Origin: Dermacentor variabilis
Taxonomy: Eukaryota; Arthropoda; Arachnida; Ixodida; Ixodidae
NCBI RefSeq assembly: GCF_050947875.1
Contig: NC_134574.1
Span: 155,274,051-155,338,050 of the forward strand
Reading direction: 5' to 3'
DNA: 64,000 bases
Of the stretch, positions 32,016 through 44,006 are shown one piece after another (positions within the stretch are counted from its first letter, which is position 1; every line of letters begins with the position of its first letter). Below the pieces are notes generated by a model. The model did not search any database. It was not told the DNA's origin and worked only from the letters and a program-made list of their open reading frames with translations. The position numbers and the translations under genes were made by a program.

Positions 32016-34316
32016 TGTTACATGTCTTGCCTTCTATTATTTTAGTTTCTGGGCTGCCGTGCTGTGTTTATTTTACGCAAATGGGAAAGATGCCTAAGGC
32101 AGCCAAGGAAGTTGCTCACATGCTTGCCGACTTTGGCAGTAAACTTAACATCTTCAGCTCAAATATGTGAACAGAAATGCAAGAAATATGCAGAGCAGTA
32201 TCATTCATGAACACGCTTTGAAGAATTTTGGGTCACCCTTGAAAGAGTGAACCAGGATCAAGTAGTACTTAAAAACGATAATGGGAAGCTAGACAACTAA
32301 AGAAAACTCAAGAAGCTGTTATAGAGTCTAAACAATGAAGTCAGCAGCGCAACCTTGAGATCTCAAATATTCACATTTGGTTGGGTTTAAAAATTTTGCT
32401 GTTCGAACAACCTTGGTATAAAATAATTGTGCCTCACAATTACTCTACGGCTTGGAGCTCTGTGGACATGTCGGGGTTGCCTAGGCGACAGAAGCCTTTA
32501 CACCTCTGCCGTGGCCACTTCTCAGTGGCATGTTCCCCGCACCAAACATGTGCCCGTTGTCGCTGTTTGGCTTTTCATGTCATCTGCAGCTTTCCTTTGT
32601 TGAATTTTTTTCCTGCTTTATTCTGTCTGCTTCATTCAAAGGCAGTCTGAAAAGGCCTGTCCTCAACATGAACCTTTCAACCTCTTAGTTTAAAGAAGGG
32701 TGCCAGCACCCTGGTTGCATGCTTAGATTGTCAGGTTTCTTGGTTATATGTTTTAAATGGTGTGCTGGCTTTTACTTTTTTTTTTGTTGTAGCGCAGTAC
32801 TGTTTATCGTGCAAACTTGCGACTATCTTGTCATATGCAATAAGCAGTCTAAATTGTATTTCACTTTGATTTGCTCTTATGGTTTTCATAGCATTATTAC
32901 GAGCCCCATTAAAGCCAGTTCATAATAGATGTCAATTGACCATATATTTAGTAACTTCATTACAACGACAAGCAATTGCACTGTTTATGATGCAATAATT
33001 TGCAAGTCACTGTCAAACCGTACGTTTCCTCATAGAGGCAACAGTTACCATTGAACTGCAACAGCGTAAAATTTTGCCTCTCAGTAATTCTAACAATATA
33101 CAGCACTACACCACATCGACTGAAACCAACAGTAGAACTTATTAAGTAATAATTTGCAGGAGTGTGCTGAATTGAGTTGGTTGGTTCCTGATGAAGGGGG
33201 ATAAAAACACTACAAAAGACAGGATGAAACTGCAGACTGCAAGCTGCAGACAACAGTGGCATGTCACATATATTTTTTTGTGTGTGTTTTGGTACCTTTC
33301 TGCACATAAAAATTCCTATATATTGCTACTGAAAATGCAATAAGAAGTGGTTGTTACTCAGTGCTGCGTACGTCGTCTCTGCTTTCATCCTGTCCTTCAT
33401 GCTGTGTTTATCTCCTAAGTAATAATTTCATGGAAGCCATAGTGCAGTCTGCTGCCACCCTCCAGAGAATATAAGCCTATTTTTCAGTAGATTACCAGTG
33501 GTATTTTATAACTGATAAAGAAGACTGCTGGCCTGCAAAAATTTTGTAGTATAGGAGTAACTCTTACTGTGAAGTAAAATTCAAAGGATTTCAAAACAAT
33601 ACGACGCAACTCTTATTCATCCTAAATTCTTAGTCATCCCAAAGAGAGCATGCTAAGATTGGTTCAGTTATCAGTCAACATTTAATTGAGTTAAAGATGG
33701 AAATAAGGAATCTGAGACACAATTTATTTTTACGTGCTTTGATTGATTTCAAGGCAAAGATGCCTTACAAGCTCTGGTGGTACTCGTCCGAGCCAGAAAG
33801 CCATGCCATCAAAACTAACATTTCAGGAACCGCTGTTGAAGGTTTGCACACTGTGACAAATTTTCCTAATGTCTACTAGCTCTTTACATGTGCCTAAGTT
33901 GCAAATGAAACCATATCAGAGTGCAGTTTCTAATTGCGATTACTGTCACTTTCATTGGGAGTCCTTTCAAGTGTGCTAACTGAAAGCATTATGCTACTGA
34001 GTGTGGTGATGTGTAATTTCTGTCTATTGTTTCTTGATGAATGTTTTCATGTTTTATGGTTGGTGCTGCTGTTTTTTACAATTTTGCTGATATGAAAAGC
34101 ACTGACGTACAGTTTATATAGACTTCTATTTTTTTCTACACATTGATGTTCCTGTTTTTTTAAGCAAGGAGGTACACCTAGTGTAGCTAGGTTACCCGTG
34201 AGTGATTATGGTTTCGTGAGTGGTTAAAGCAGAGGAAACTAGCATTAGAAAAATGGAGGTCAATGCTGGCATGAAGCTGGTTTGCAACAAGCATTGTTGT
34301 ATGTGCAGCGACCACA

Positions 34317-34378
34317 ATGGAGCTGGACGTGCTAGTAGCTGTATGTGGGTGCATGGTACTTCTGTTCCTCCTTGTCAG
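34317..34378 (+). CDS. CGRRF1: CGRRF1-like exon 1, membrane segment
   Basis: ATG in the context ACAATGG, then about 20 mostly hydrophobic residues (MELDVLVAVCGCMVLLFLLV) up to the donor CAG|GTACGT. The following intron would be only 55 bp. Without splicing the frame stops after about 12 more codons. Confidence 0.6.
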
Positions 34379-37300
34379 GTACGTGGGCTACAGCTGTGAT
34401 GACGGGATTGCCTAACATGCACACTGGGTCCAGGTACGGTAGAGGCATCCTGGATGGCACTGGCTCATCAGTGACATACATCGCCCAGCGTAAGGATTAT
34501 CATCCCATGGTCCAAGTGGAGAACCCCTTTGTAGTGGCCTGTGAGAGCACCGAGGACCCAGGTAATACTTCTGTGAAGGCAGTGTGTGCATGCTCATTGC
34601 TTCCTGTGAAGTTCATTTCTCAAGCATGGTTTCTGTGAGCAAGGTGCCTTTGCAAGCACTGCACTGTTTCGTAACACAAAACCAGTGAAAATTGAACAGA
34701 GAATTCGCCTCTGTGTGTCAATTTGTGAAGCAAGGATCTGTGTTTAACGGAGAAAATGAACCCTTAAACTATGTGTCAATTTGTGAAGTGAGGATCTGTG
34801 TTTAACGGAGACAATTAACCTTGAAAACTCCAAACTCGTCAATCAGAAGGTTTCGCTTTTGACATCCTTTTTTCACGGAGTCAGCTCTGTGAGAGAAAAA
34901 TTTCACAGATGATTACGATACTCCCTAATGTGAAATTAGCGCACAGCTCTATACGTGTCTTCATTTCTCAATATATTGGCTGGTGTGGACAACCTGTCTC
35001 ATGCGGCAAGTTGTAAATGGAGTGAAGTGCGCCGCGACTGCCTCACTAATCTGGAGATCACAAGAGCCAGTGCGTAGGTAATGTATGGGCGCGACGCACA
35101 GCAGCTGCCACAGACAGACCTCCCAGATGATGATGATCATATATTGGCATCCGTATTGAAATGGGGCGGGGACAAATCGTCACCTAGCCTGTTCGAGTTA
35201 TCAATGTTTTTGCTTCTAGTTCTTGTGTACATTTCTTTAATTTTCCTTGTCTACGGCGTAACGCTGCCTATGCCTTAATGGATCCTGTTGTATCAGTCTC
35301 TTCCCTGCTTTTTTTCCACGCTCTAAATGTCTCCTGCTTATCTTGACTGCTGACTGGTTGATACTTCTGTCTACGTTAAGTCCAAGCACTTCTGAAAGTT
35401 GTACATTACATACTGGTCTCGCAGCGCGAATCCCTTCACATTCTATTAGGTTGTACTGAGTGGTGTCCGGATTTTTTCTGCACATATATACATGCCTCGT
35501 CTAATTGTGAATATTTGCGCCGGTATGTTTTTGTTCTTATACAACCAGCTTGAGCTTCAAATAGCAAGGCACTTCCTTTCATATTATCGTACAGATTTTC
35601 CCTTCTAATTTCTTTTCTCTCAATCTTGTAAATCTCCAAGGTCCTTTTGATGCAATAGTGTGAAGGGCCCCTTGTCTCAGAAAATCCGGCATCGGCGTCC
35701 AGCGTAGACTGTCGTTTTGGGAATAATCATTCCGAAACACACATACCCGGCCACGCAGGCCCTCCATGTAGTGCAAGGAAGTTACTGAACTAATTTAATT
35801 TCTCAGAGTAAAATGTGGCAGGAAAATCATAAAGTACGACAACCTAGAGACATCGTAGTATCAGACTGTAATTTGAATATATGAGAAAACATCATTCTTT
35901 TACGCGGAAACTCAAACAGCTCAAGCTCAAACTCCTTTTAACGCACTAGTGTTTTCCAGCTGCCGTTTGAGGTCTGTTTTAGTAGCAGTGGTGCGAACAC
36001 CTTGGTTCCTTGCAACAGATCAAAAAGAAAAAACCACGAAGCTCCCCTTCGTGCATAGCGTTCGCCTTCAGCGTTTCCCGGTGAACATTGCGGTTACATA
36101 AGCTGCAGTTGTCGGGAAGCATGAGAAGGCACTCAGGGATCTTTGAATGCTTAGGCATCCTCAAAATATTTTTCATTTGCATTCTTTGGATCTAATTCGC
36201 TGTCTCTGTTTCTCTCTCTTTCTGATTACTTTGGGTTGTCTGTCTACACTTTCAGTTACCCTGTACTTGCTATAGCCAACTTTCTTGACCTCTTCCTCCA
36301 TTCTGTGCCCACGCTTTTTTAGGTACAGACACTTGTGCACATTAGCGGCCCATTTATTTTCATCCATGTTCCCGAGTCTTTTCTTCAAAACCAATTTTGC
36401 TCAGCGCTTCTCGTACTTCAAACGAGGCCCGACCCATGGCGTCCTGCACGGCGCGCGCTACTATGGTGCCATCTCGTAGCCATTGTCGCCGCACTGCGCT
36501 TTTCTTCTCCGCTTTCCTCCTGCCGTCTGTCACCCCCGCTGCGCTCCGCGTTCGCTTTCACCTTTCACTGCGCTCGTCGTTCGCCCGGTTACGCCGAGGT
36601 ACGACGCCGAGGCACGCCGACGCTCGCCGCAGGAACGGACATTCTAAAAGGGTGTCGAACGCAAACTGTTCGAACGTGTCTTTTGCATCGCAATAAACAT
36701 TCACTCTTTTCCCACATAGAGCATATGTTTATGTGTGCTTATAAGAGTATCGAGGCCGAACACGTGCCTGGTGCGTTGCCCGAAATATCACTCGTAAGCG
36801 GCCCGCGGACCGTATGCTCCGTTGCGATCTCAGAGGCCACAGTGGGAACGTGGTACGGTTGAAATGGGGGAGGGGCTTCAATTAACCGTCTCTGACTGTC
36901 CCGGACTGCCCGAAGCAGTGTTTACAGCCAATGAGTGTTGAGTATGCAGCGTTTTTAGTCAGTCCGGAACAAGTCGCAGTGGCGGTGAGGCAACCGTGTT
37001 GTGAAGCGAGCGGCAGCACGGAGCGTTGGATTTGGAACAAGCACTTGCGCTTCAGAGACATGGCATCAGTGGTGCCGAGAGCGCGGGGTGACGGGCGATG
37101 TGTGGTAATTAGTAGCCAATTAAGAAAAATCAAATAATTAACTTTTTTAGCCCTTTCGTTTCGGCGAGGTCATCGTAACTGGGGAATCGAAGCGAGCCAT
37201 CCCCCTCCGTACAAATGCGATTACCCGCGGAAATGCGGCACGACGAATTTCGGCTATCGGAACGCGCGAAACCTAAACCGAGAGGTTGCATATAATATAA

Positions 37301-40300
37301 AAGCCCGTTTCCTGTACATGCAATAACAAACAATAAACTTGAACTTGAGAGGTTGGAGCGAGCACACGAAGCCTCGCGCTTCGAGGCAACGTTCTGCTTA
37401 CGCCGCCCAGCAGCCAGCGCGCTGCGGCTCCGTACGTACTCCTCGATGGCGCGGCGCTGGCGTGATAGTAGTAGTACACTCTAGTGATAGCGATCTAAAG
37501 AAAGAAATTACGCTTGATTCTCCAACCGAGGGTCGTACATGCGGTACAACTTGCACCATGTAGACGTTCTGAGCTTGTACCGCATGTGCTATTTTGCTGC
37601 TGCTTGGATTCCGTGCAACTCTCCCTCTGGCGACGACCGCCTGGCCATCCGCGTTAACGCACGAGCAGGGAATTTCTGTTCTTTGCTTCCCTGTGTGTGA
37701 CGTGAGCATGGATCTGCTGTAACGTACGTGTGGATTGCGCTCCTGCTTCTTGAACATTGTTATATATAGTGTTCTCTGCGAGGTTAACCATCTGTTCGGA
37801 TTCGCGCCGAATTTATACCCTTTTTGCTTTTAAACGATCATCGTCCCTGCACGCTAAGAAGCTTAGCTTCACACGGAGAGAATAACCTTACCAGAACAAG
37901 GAGATCGAGTATCATAATAAACAGACATTTGTAACATGCCTGGTGCAGAACAAACGTGGCCCTTTCTAGGTGAAGCTCTTGAAGCCACAATGTGTCCTTT
38001 CACGTTCTCTTACTCTGCTCTAAACATTCATTATCACTGCCTCTTGCTGGACTAGTTATTGGTTCTCATACTGCAGTTAAAACTCGATCTAACGAAACTC
38101 GATTTTGCGAAGTTCCCGATCTAACGAAGAAATTTTAATTCCCCGGCAAGTACCCATAAGGTTCAATCTTGTCATCAACCTGAATCTTAAAAAAAAGCTG
38201 GCTTGCATTAAACCCGATTTAACGAAGCTTTCCCAGGAATAAATGAGTAAAAAGAGCAGTGATTTCTTTCTGATTTCGACGCAGACGGGTTTTCCGAGTG
38301 TGCGCTCTAACGCTATCGCGTTAAAACATCTAGGCACCCTAGTCGCGGCCCTAGGTTTATTTTGACGAAGCTACATGCCGCGCCCATTCACGGAACAACG
38401 GACTCGGCAGTCGCTAGCGTTCTTACGTACCAGTGGCGTACCAGTTGGGCCGCCCTCGTGGACTTTTTACGCATGCAGGCGTAGGTACCTTTTGGGTGTC
38501 GCTACGCTACAATTTTAGATTTCAAGGGCCGGAAACTTCCTTACTCCATTTTCCGAACTTCCCGTTTTAACGAAATAATTCGAGCGTGGTCATCACTTCG
38601 TTAAATCTAGCTTCATCTGTATTGTGTAAAATACGCGAAGCCACATCGTTCCTTTATGTGGTTTCGTGTCTTTTGCATCGCAATAAACATTCACTCCTTT
38701 CCCACATAGAGCATATGTTTATGTGTGCTTATAAGAGTATGCAAACTTATCTTCGTGGTCCTATTTGAAGATTCCACACACGTCACTGAAATTTATTATT
38801 GGTTAGAGTGGCGTAAGGCGACAGTTCGGCGAATTCATAAAGGTAACAGTTTTTTTTTTTGTTGTCACACTTGTTGCCGTTTGCGGATTACCGGGCTTCC
38901 GGAACACAAACGTGAGCGGCATGTTTGGTGGCGCCACCTTGTAGCTCAGAACTCAACAAGAACAAACGCAGAGTATTACTGCAGTAACCAAGTGTAGTCT
39001 ACTTTGCTGCCGATGTAAGTTTTCGGTAGCGGCGTAATCGTGAATACGTCGCGTTTTTATTGGAGACTTTTAGCGTGTCCGCGATTCCGGCAAACGGGGA
39101 TGGTTTGCCGGATGGGCGGGGGCATAAACGTGAGCGGCCGGAGCGGTGCAGCCGTCTGATGGCGTAGAGCACAACCAGACAAACACGGAGCTAAAACTGC
39201 AGTAACCCGCTATATCCTGCTTTGCGGCTGGTGCAAATTTTTGGCAGCGGCGTAATTGTGAACACGATTACGCCGCTGTCGAAAATTTACACCAGCAGCT
39301 AAGCAGGATATAGTAATTAGCTTTGTGTTTGTGTGGTTGAGCTTTGCGCCACCAGCTGGCGCCACCAACCTGGCCGCTCACGTTTATGCCTCCGCTCACC
39401 CGGCAAACCGCCCGCGCTTACCGGTATACCCGACACACTAAAATTCTCCGTTTTTTCAACGAGTACACTCGCGTAACACGAAAACGTGTCAAAGGTACTT
39501 TGGTTAGATGAAACGTCACAACATGGCGTCACCAGCGTTGCCCCTGCCGTACATATTAGCCGTACACCGCAGACGGTAGGCAGTCACGATGAAGCTCTGT
39601 AGTGTTGGTATGGCCGCCGCCATGCAGGAGGTCTGGCGCTGCAGCTATGGAGCGAGTGCCCATGCCAGGTGTGGTTCTACTGGGGGCTAAGCTACGCGGC
39701 TTTGGCAAGCTGGCCGCGGCTGGGGTGGCCGAGGCTGCGGGAAGCGGCGCAGGCGGGCAGCCTCTGGGTGGCACCCGGAGACTGCATGGTCCAGGAGCCC
39801 CCCGTTAGGCAAGTTTCCACGTGCCTTCTCTTACTGGCATAAGAATTGGTTATGTGGCTATCGCACGTACGTACGAATTCATTGGATTCGCTTAATGATC
39901 CCATATCAGGCATTACAAAATGGAATATGAGAAGGAAAAAAGGGGTGTGCCAGTATTCATTTTTTTTTCAAATTTGAGTGAAATACCTATGCAATATTAA
40001 ATTAGCGTTATTTGAACCACGTAATAATTAACATGCGCCGGCAGTGTCTTGTTATGTCCACATATGGCCGTGTAACAAATTTTGATTATCCTCGCAGCAG
40101 TGTGTAGTTAAAGAAAACGAAGTATCCTAAGATTATTCCAGTGGATCTAGGCACTGTGATGGTTCGTGGGCCTAGAAACTTAAATGCACGAAGTCAGTCA
40201 ACACGAACTAGCTAGTTTATGAACGAGGACAGCTGTACGAAAAACAAAAACGAACGGTACCTGACGTGTCGCGGAACGTAGAACACAAGTGACACGCGTC

Positions 40301-43300
40301 AATGGCATATAGGAAATGACACTTATGGAGGTTACGCAACGGTTCGCTAAGTTAAATGAATGTCTCCCGTGGATATAAGGACGGCGATTCACGCGCGCAA
40401 CGCTGCGACGACCGAAGCGCCGGGTATTGATGCGCTGAGTTGCTTGTCGTCGCGTACGTCACTCAGATAGTCGCGTTCGCCGTGCGACCCATAGAGAAAG
40501 AAATTGACCGGTCAAAGCCGGTTACCGCGCGGCCCCGCCCCGACGCTACCGCCATACTTCTTCTACTTCGTGCATCGCAATTCTAAACCGAAACTCGAAT
40601 CTTCACGGCGCACACTTATAAGTCAGCATGGTGGAAAATATTTGTAGCCCCGCATTTATTTTCTGCACGCAACGAGGGTCACGTCTATATAGTGAGTCCA
40701 ACTGTGATTACAGATCACAGCTGGAGTCACTGCTGTCACAGAACCCTGCTGTGATACTGATGATCACTGCTGGTTTCCGATATATGGTTGCGTTTAACCT
40801 CTAGTACGATGCGTCACTTGCTGCTAATCCCTGTTTGGCGCAGTGTTTAAAAGGAAATAAAAGTGCTGCGGGCGTGGCAACAATCTAGCTAAATACTCCG
40901 TGACATAAAGTCGGAACGTACGTTGATAAAACGAGGTCGTACTTGCAGCGAGAAACTTTTTTTAAATCGCCAACTTCTATATGGTAGGGATGTTTATGTT
41001 TGAGCAGTAAAAGTTACTTCATATGATTCTACATAGGAAAGCCCTAGTGGTTAACATCTTGTTAGTAGGCAGGCATTTATGAACAGAATCCCACAAGAAA
41101 CTCAACAATTACGGAATAAAGGACAGTGGCCCGGTGCGGGCGGTGTGGAAAGCTTCCCCGCGAATAGGCCTACTGTCAGAAGTCGCCGTCACATGGCGCC
41201 ACGCGTACACGTGTATTAAGGCCCCTAGACAAAAAAACTTGTTTTATCTAGGAACCTTAACCTTTATTAGAGTTAATGTATAGGCTCCCTAAAGGAAGCC
41301 ATATACAGTAACCCTAACGTGTATCGCGTCTGTGCACGTCAAACTGTAGACATTTTACAGCGCTGCTTGCATGGGCGCTGCCATCTTCGAGCACGTGACC
41401 ACGCCGCCATTGCACGCCTTCCGCGTGGTGTCCGCTTCCCATGGGGAACCAGCGCTGGATAGGCGGCGCGTCGAAAAGAGTGCGTTGCACGCCGCCCTGG
41501 CGACGAAACGCGGCATATTCCATGCCGCTCGACCAGGCGACACGTCCGCGGCTGTTTTATAGCTCGTATGTTTCCGTTTTCGCGCCGCTTCAAGTTGACA
41601 GTTTTCGTAAAGAAGCTAGCGCCATCAAGTGAAGAAATGACGAAAGAAGCTTTTTAAGCTTTATATATTTTTCACAGTGTGTCGCGGCGAGCACGTGTGT
41701 TTCTTTAACGGTTGCGCCCTGTGCCGTTGCCATGCTTGTGTGGCAGCCTGCCTCGCAAATCCAGCAGCTATGGCGCCGGTCGTGCTGCGCTATGGTTTCG
41801 GAAGTATTAGTTGGCCTGAAGACATTCCATACTTCTCTGGCTAGACATAAAAAATTCTGATGTTACTTCGCCACAGCAGTCAATAAAGAAGAAAGCTTTA
41901 TCGCATCAGCTGACTCGCGCAAACAAAGGTTTGAGTGCTCCGCTGCTTGATCCGTAACAACCCTGGCTACATTTAGCACTAATTACATAAATTTACCAGA
42001 TGCATCTCAGCGCCGAGTCCTCATCCGCATGCGCATTTTTAAAAACACATAGGTGGCTTAGTCGCGCGTGCGCCGGCAGTATGCGCACACAACTCGTATT
42101 ACAAGGCAGCTTCCCTCCCACATAATTCTTGGCAATGAATGGATAATATTTACTTTCGTATCGTTCGCTTGATGCGGTGGCATGGGAAGGGGCTTGGCGG
42201 TGCTATTGCGAAGGAAAAATGTTTGGTACAGATGCCGGATGGTGCATGCTATTGCTCATTTTGTTTCCGGCGAAATGCCGACTGCAGATTCTGCTGTTTG
42301 GTACTGCCATGGCTGCCACGGCTGACCGTCTTCACTATCGAATAAACCAAGCACACACGCGAAATTCGATTTAGAAACCAGTCCGACACCGCTTGACAGG
42401 GCGACAAGACGGGAACTTACTCCGCTCGCCTGACTGCTTGGATCCAACGCCGCGTCCGTTATTGTTCGTAGGGTTTAGATGGAAAGACACACAAGAATAC
42501 ATCCTCCCTCTTCCCGACGTAGTTGTGGCACTTGTATGCGCAACAGTATCGTCGGCGTCCTTTTGTTTCCCTTCGACTTTCAGCGCACACAACGCCACTA
42601 CCAGTAGCAATTTTCGTCCGCGAGAGCGGCTGCATTGTGCACATTCTGACCGCCAGGGCGGCTCTGCAGGCGTCGTGAAAACTCCAGCGCTGGTTCCCCA
42701 TAGCGGATGAGGTACAGAGTAAATGCAGAAAGGCGCATTTTCACTCTATGTGTGAAGTATTATTTGCCAGCGACGAAACGCTTTCAACCGACCGAAAGCG
42801 CAAGAAGAATGGGCAGTGCTGATTATTTACAAACGGCCTTATTTTAGCCCGGTGGCGATGAGCTAATCCCCCAAGTCGGCGCGGGTGCGTCCTCTGATCG
42901 AGGTGATATCCGATTAAGTGTGCTTCATTTTTCTCTATATTCTAGTGGCAGATATCTCTCTTACCTCAGTACTGTGTAATCCGTCATGACAGTGAATACG
43001 TGGGATCAGTGATCGTGAAATACCAACTTTTTGATTTCTGTATTTGCCATAACATACAAAAAAAAAAAGTTGACTCGCCATCCGGGCCCTGCGAAAGCGA
43101 ATGTCCAGCGAAGCTGTTGCAGAGGATATGCAATGCTTTGTTGGTGGTTCGGATGCTTGTTTTAAGCTTGCTCTTTGTTGAAATGTATGCTGTTCTGTGT
43201 GTTGTATTTGTGATTTTAATGAATGTATGCACTGTTCCCTTCACTTTGCTGAGCGCTTGTAGCCTGTGACTTACGGGGGTATGAACCGTTGCTGATGATG

Positions 43301-43955
43301 ATAGATTTGTTTTGAGCTTGTTCGTTGTCGAAGCGCGCGCCGTTCTTTACGTTGTATACGTGATTCCAATGAATGTGTGCACTGTTAGCTCGACTTTGCT
43401 GAGTGCTTCTAGCGATCCATTGCATTTTTGCTTGCTTAGGGTATGAGCCATTGCTGATGGTGATAATTTCTGCTTGCGGACGCACGCGAGAAATGCCGAC
43501 CACCGAGAGGCTAACAGCTTCGCTGTAAAATGTGTTTACACGGTAGTCGTTTTCGGGGTTTATCATGACTGCATTCTCGCTTACCACGTGATGTAGCGAG
43601 CAGGAGAGGCGCGGAGCGGCAGCGTCAATTGCACGTGCGCCACCTGGCGCTCGCTCTTAAGAACGGTTCGGAAAGCGAACCGCTCGCTTGCGCTCGCCTG
43701 ATTGGTCAGGAATTGACCGCGCTTTTGCTGACGGAAAACGTGACTCTGCACAAATTAACTCGCGAGGGCGAGCGAACGGTTGGCCTTTCGCGCCCCTGAA
43801 TCCCCGCGCGGCTGCTCGCGATGACGTCACGCCAGGTGTGCTCTCGCCAGCGACTCTCGGCTGTAGTGTGACTTCCCCATCTACCTTGTGCGCTCATTCG
43901 GTGCACACGTACATCACCGAATGAGCACCGAATCATCTTCGATGGCTTCTGCGCA

Positions 43956-44006
<51 letters not shown>

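Larger units (their letters stand above)
25065..34316. other. Intergenic region
   Basis: About 9 kb without a gene I can support. It holds a 130-bp hairpin (26015-26144) and a decayed reverse transcriptase (31385-32015). Plus-strand frames at 25406-25771, 26943-27263 and 29065-29313, and a minus-strand frame at 28801-29256, show no family features and no paired splice sites. Confidence 0.5.
34562..39627 (+). other. CGRRF1-like intron 2
   Basis: A 5.1-kb intron. It contains a 58-bp tandem duplication (34716-34830), a copy of a 76-bp direct repeat at 36675-36750 with its partner at 38665-38740, a TIR element (38074-38619) and a large fold-back repeat (39060-39450). GC-rich sequence at about 36440-36690 resembles the reverse complement of about 60800-61230. 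Confidence 0.55.

Noticed and set aside
36335..36862. 175-codon plus-strand frame
   Set aside because: It crosses GC-rich repeat DNA and the 76-bp direct repeat; no family residues.
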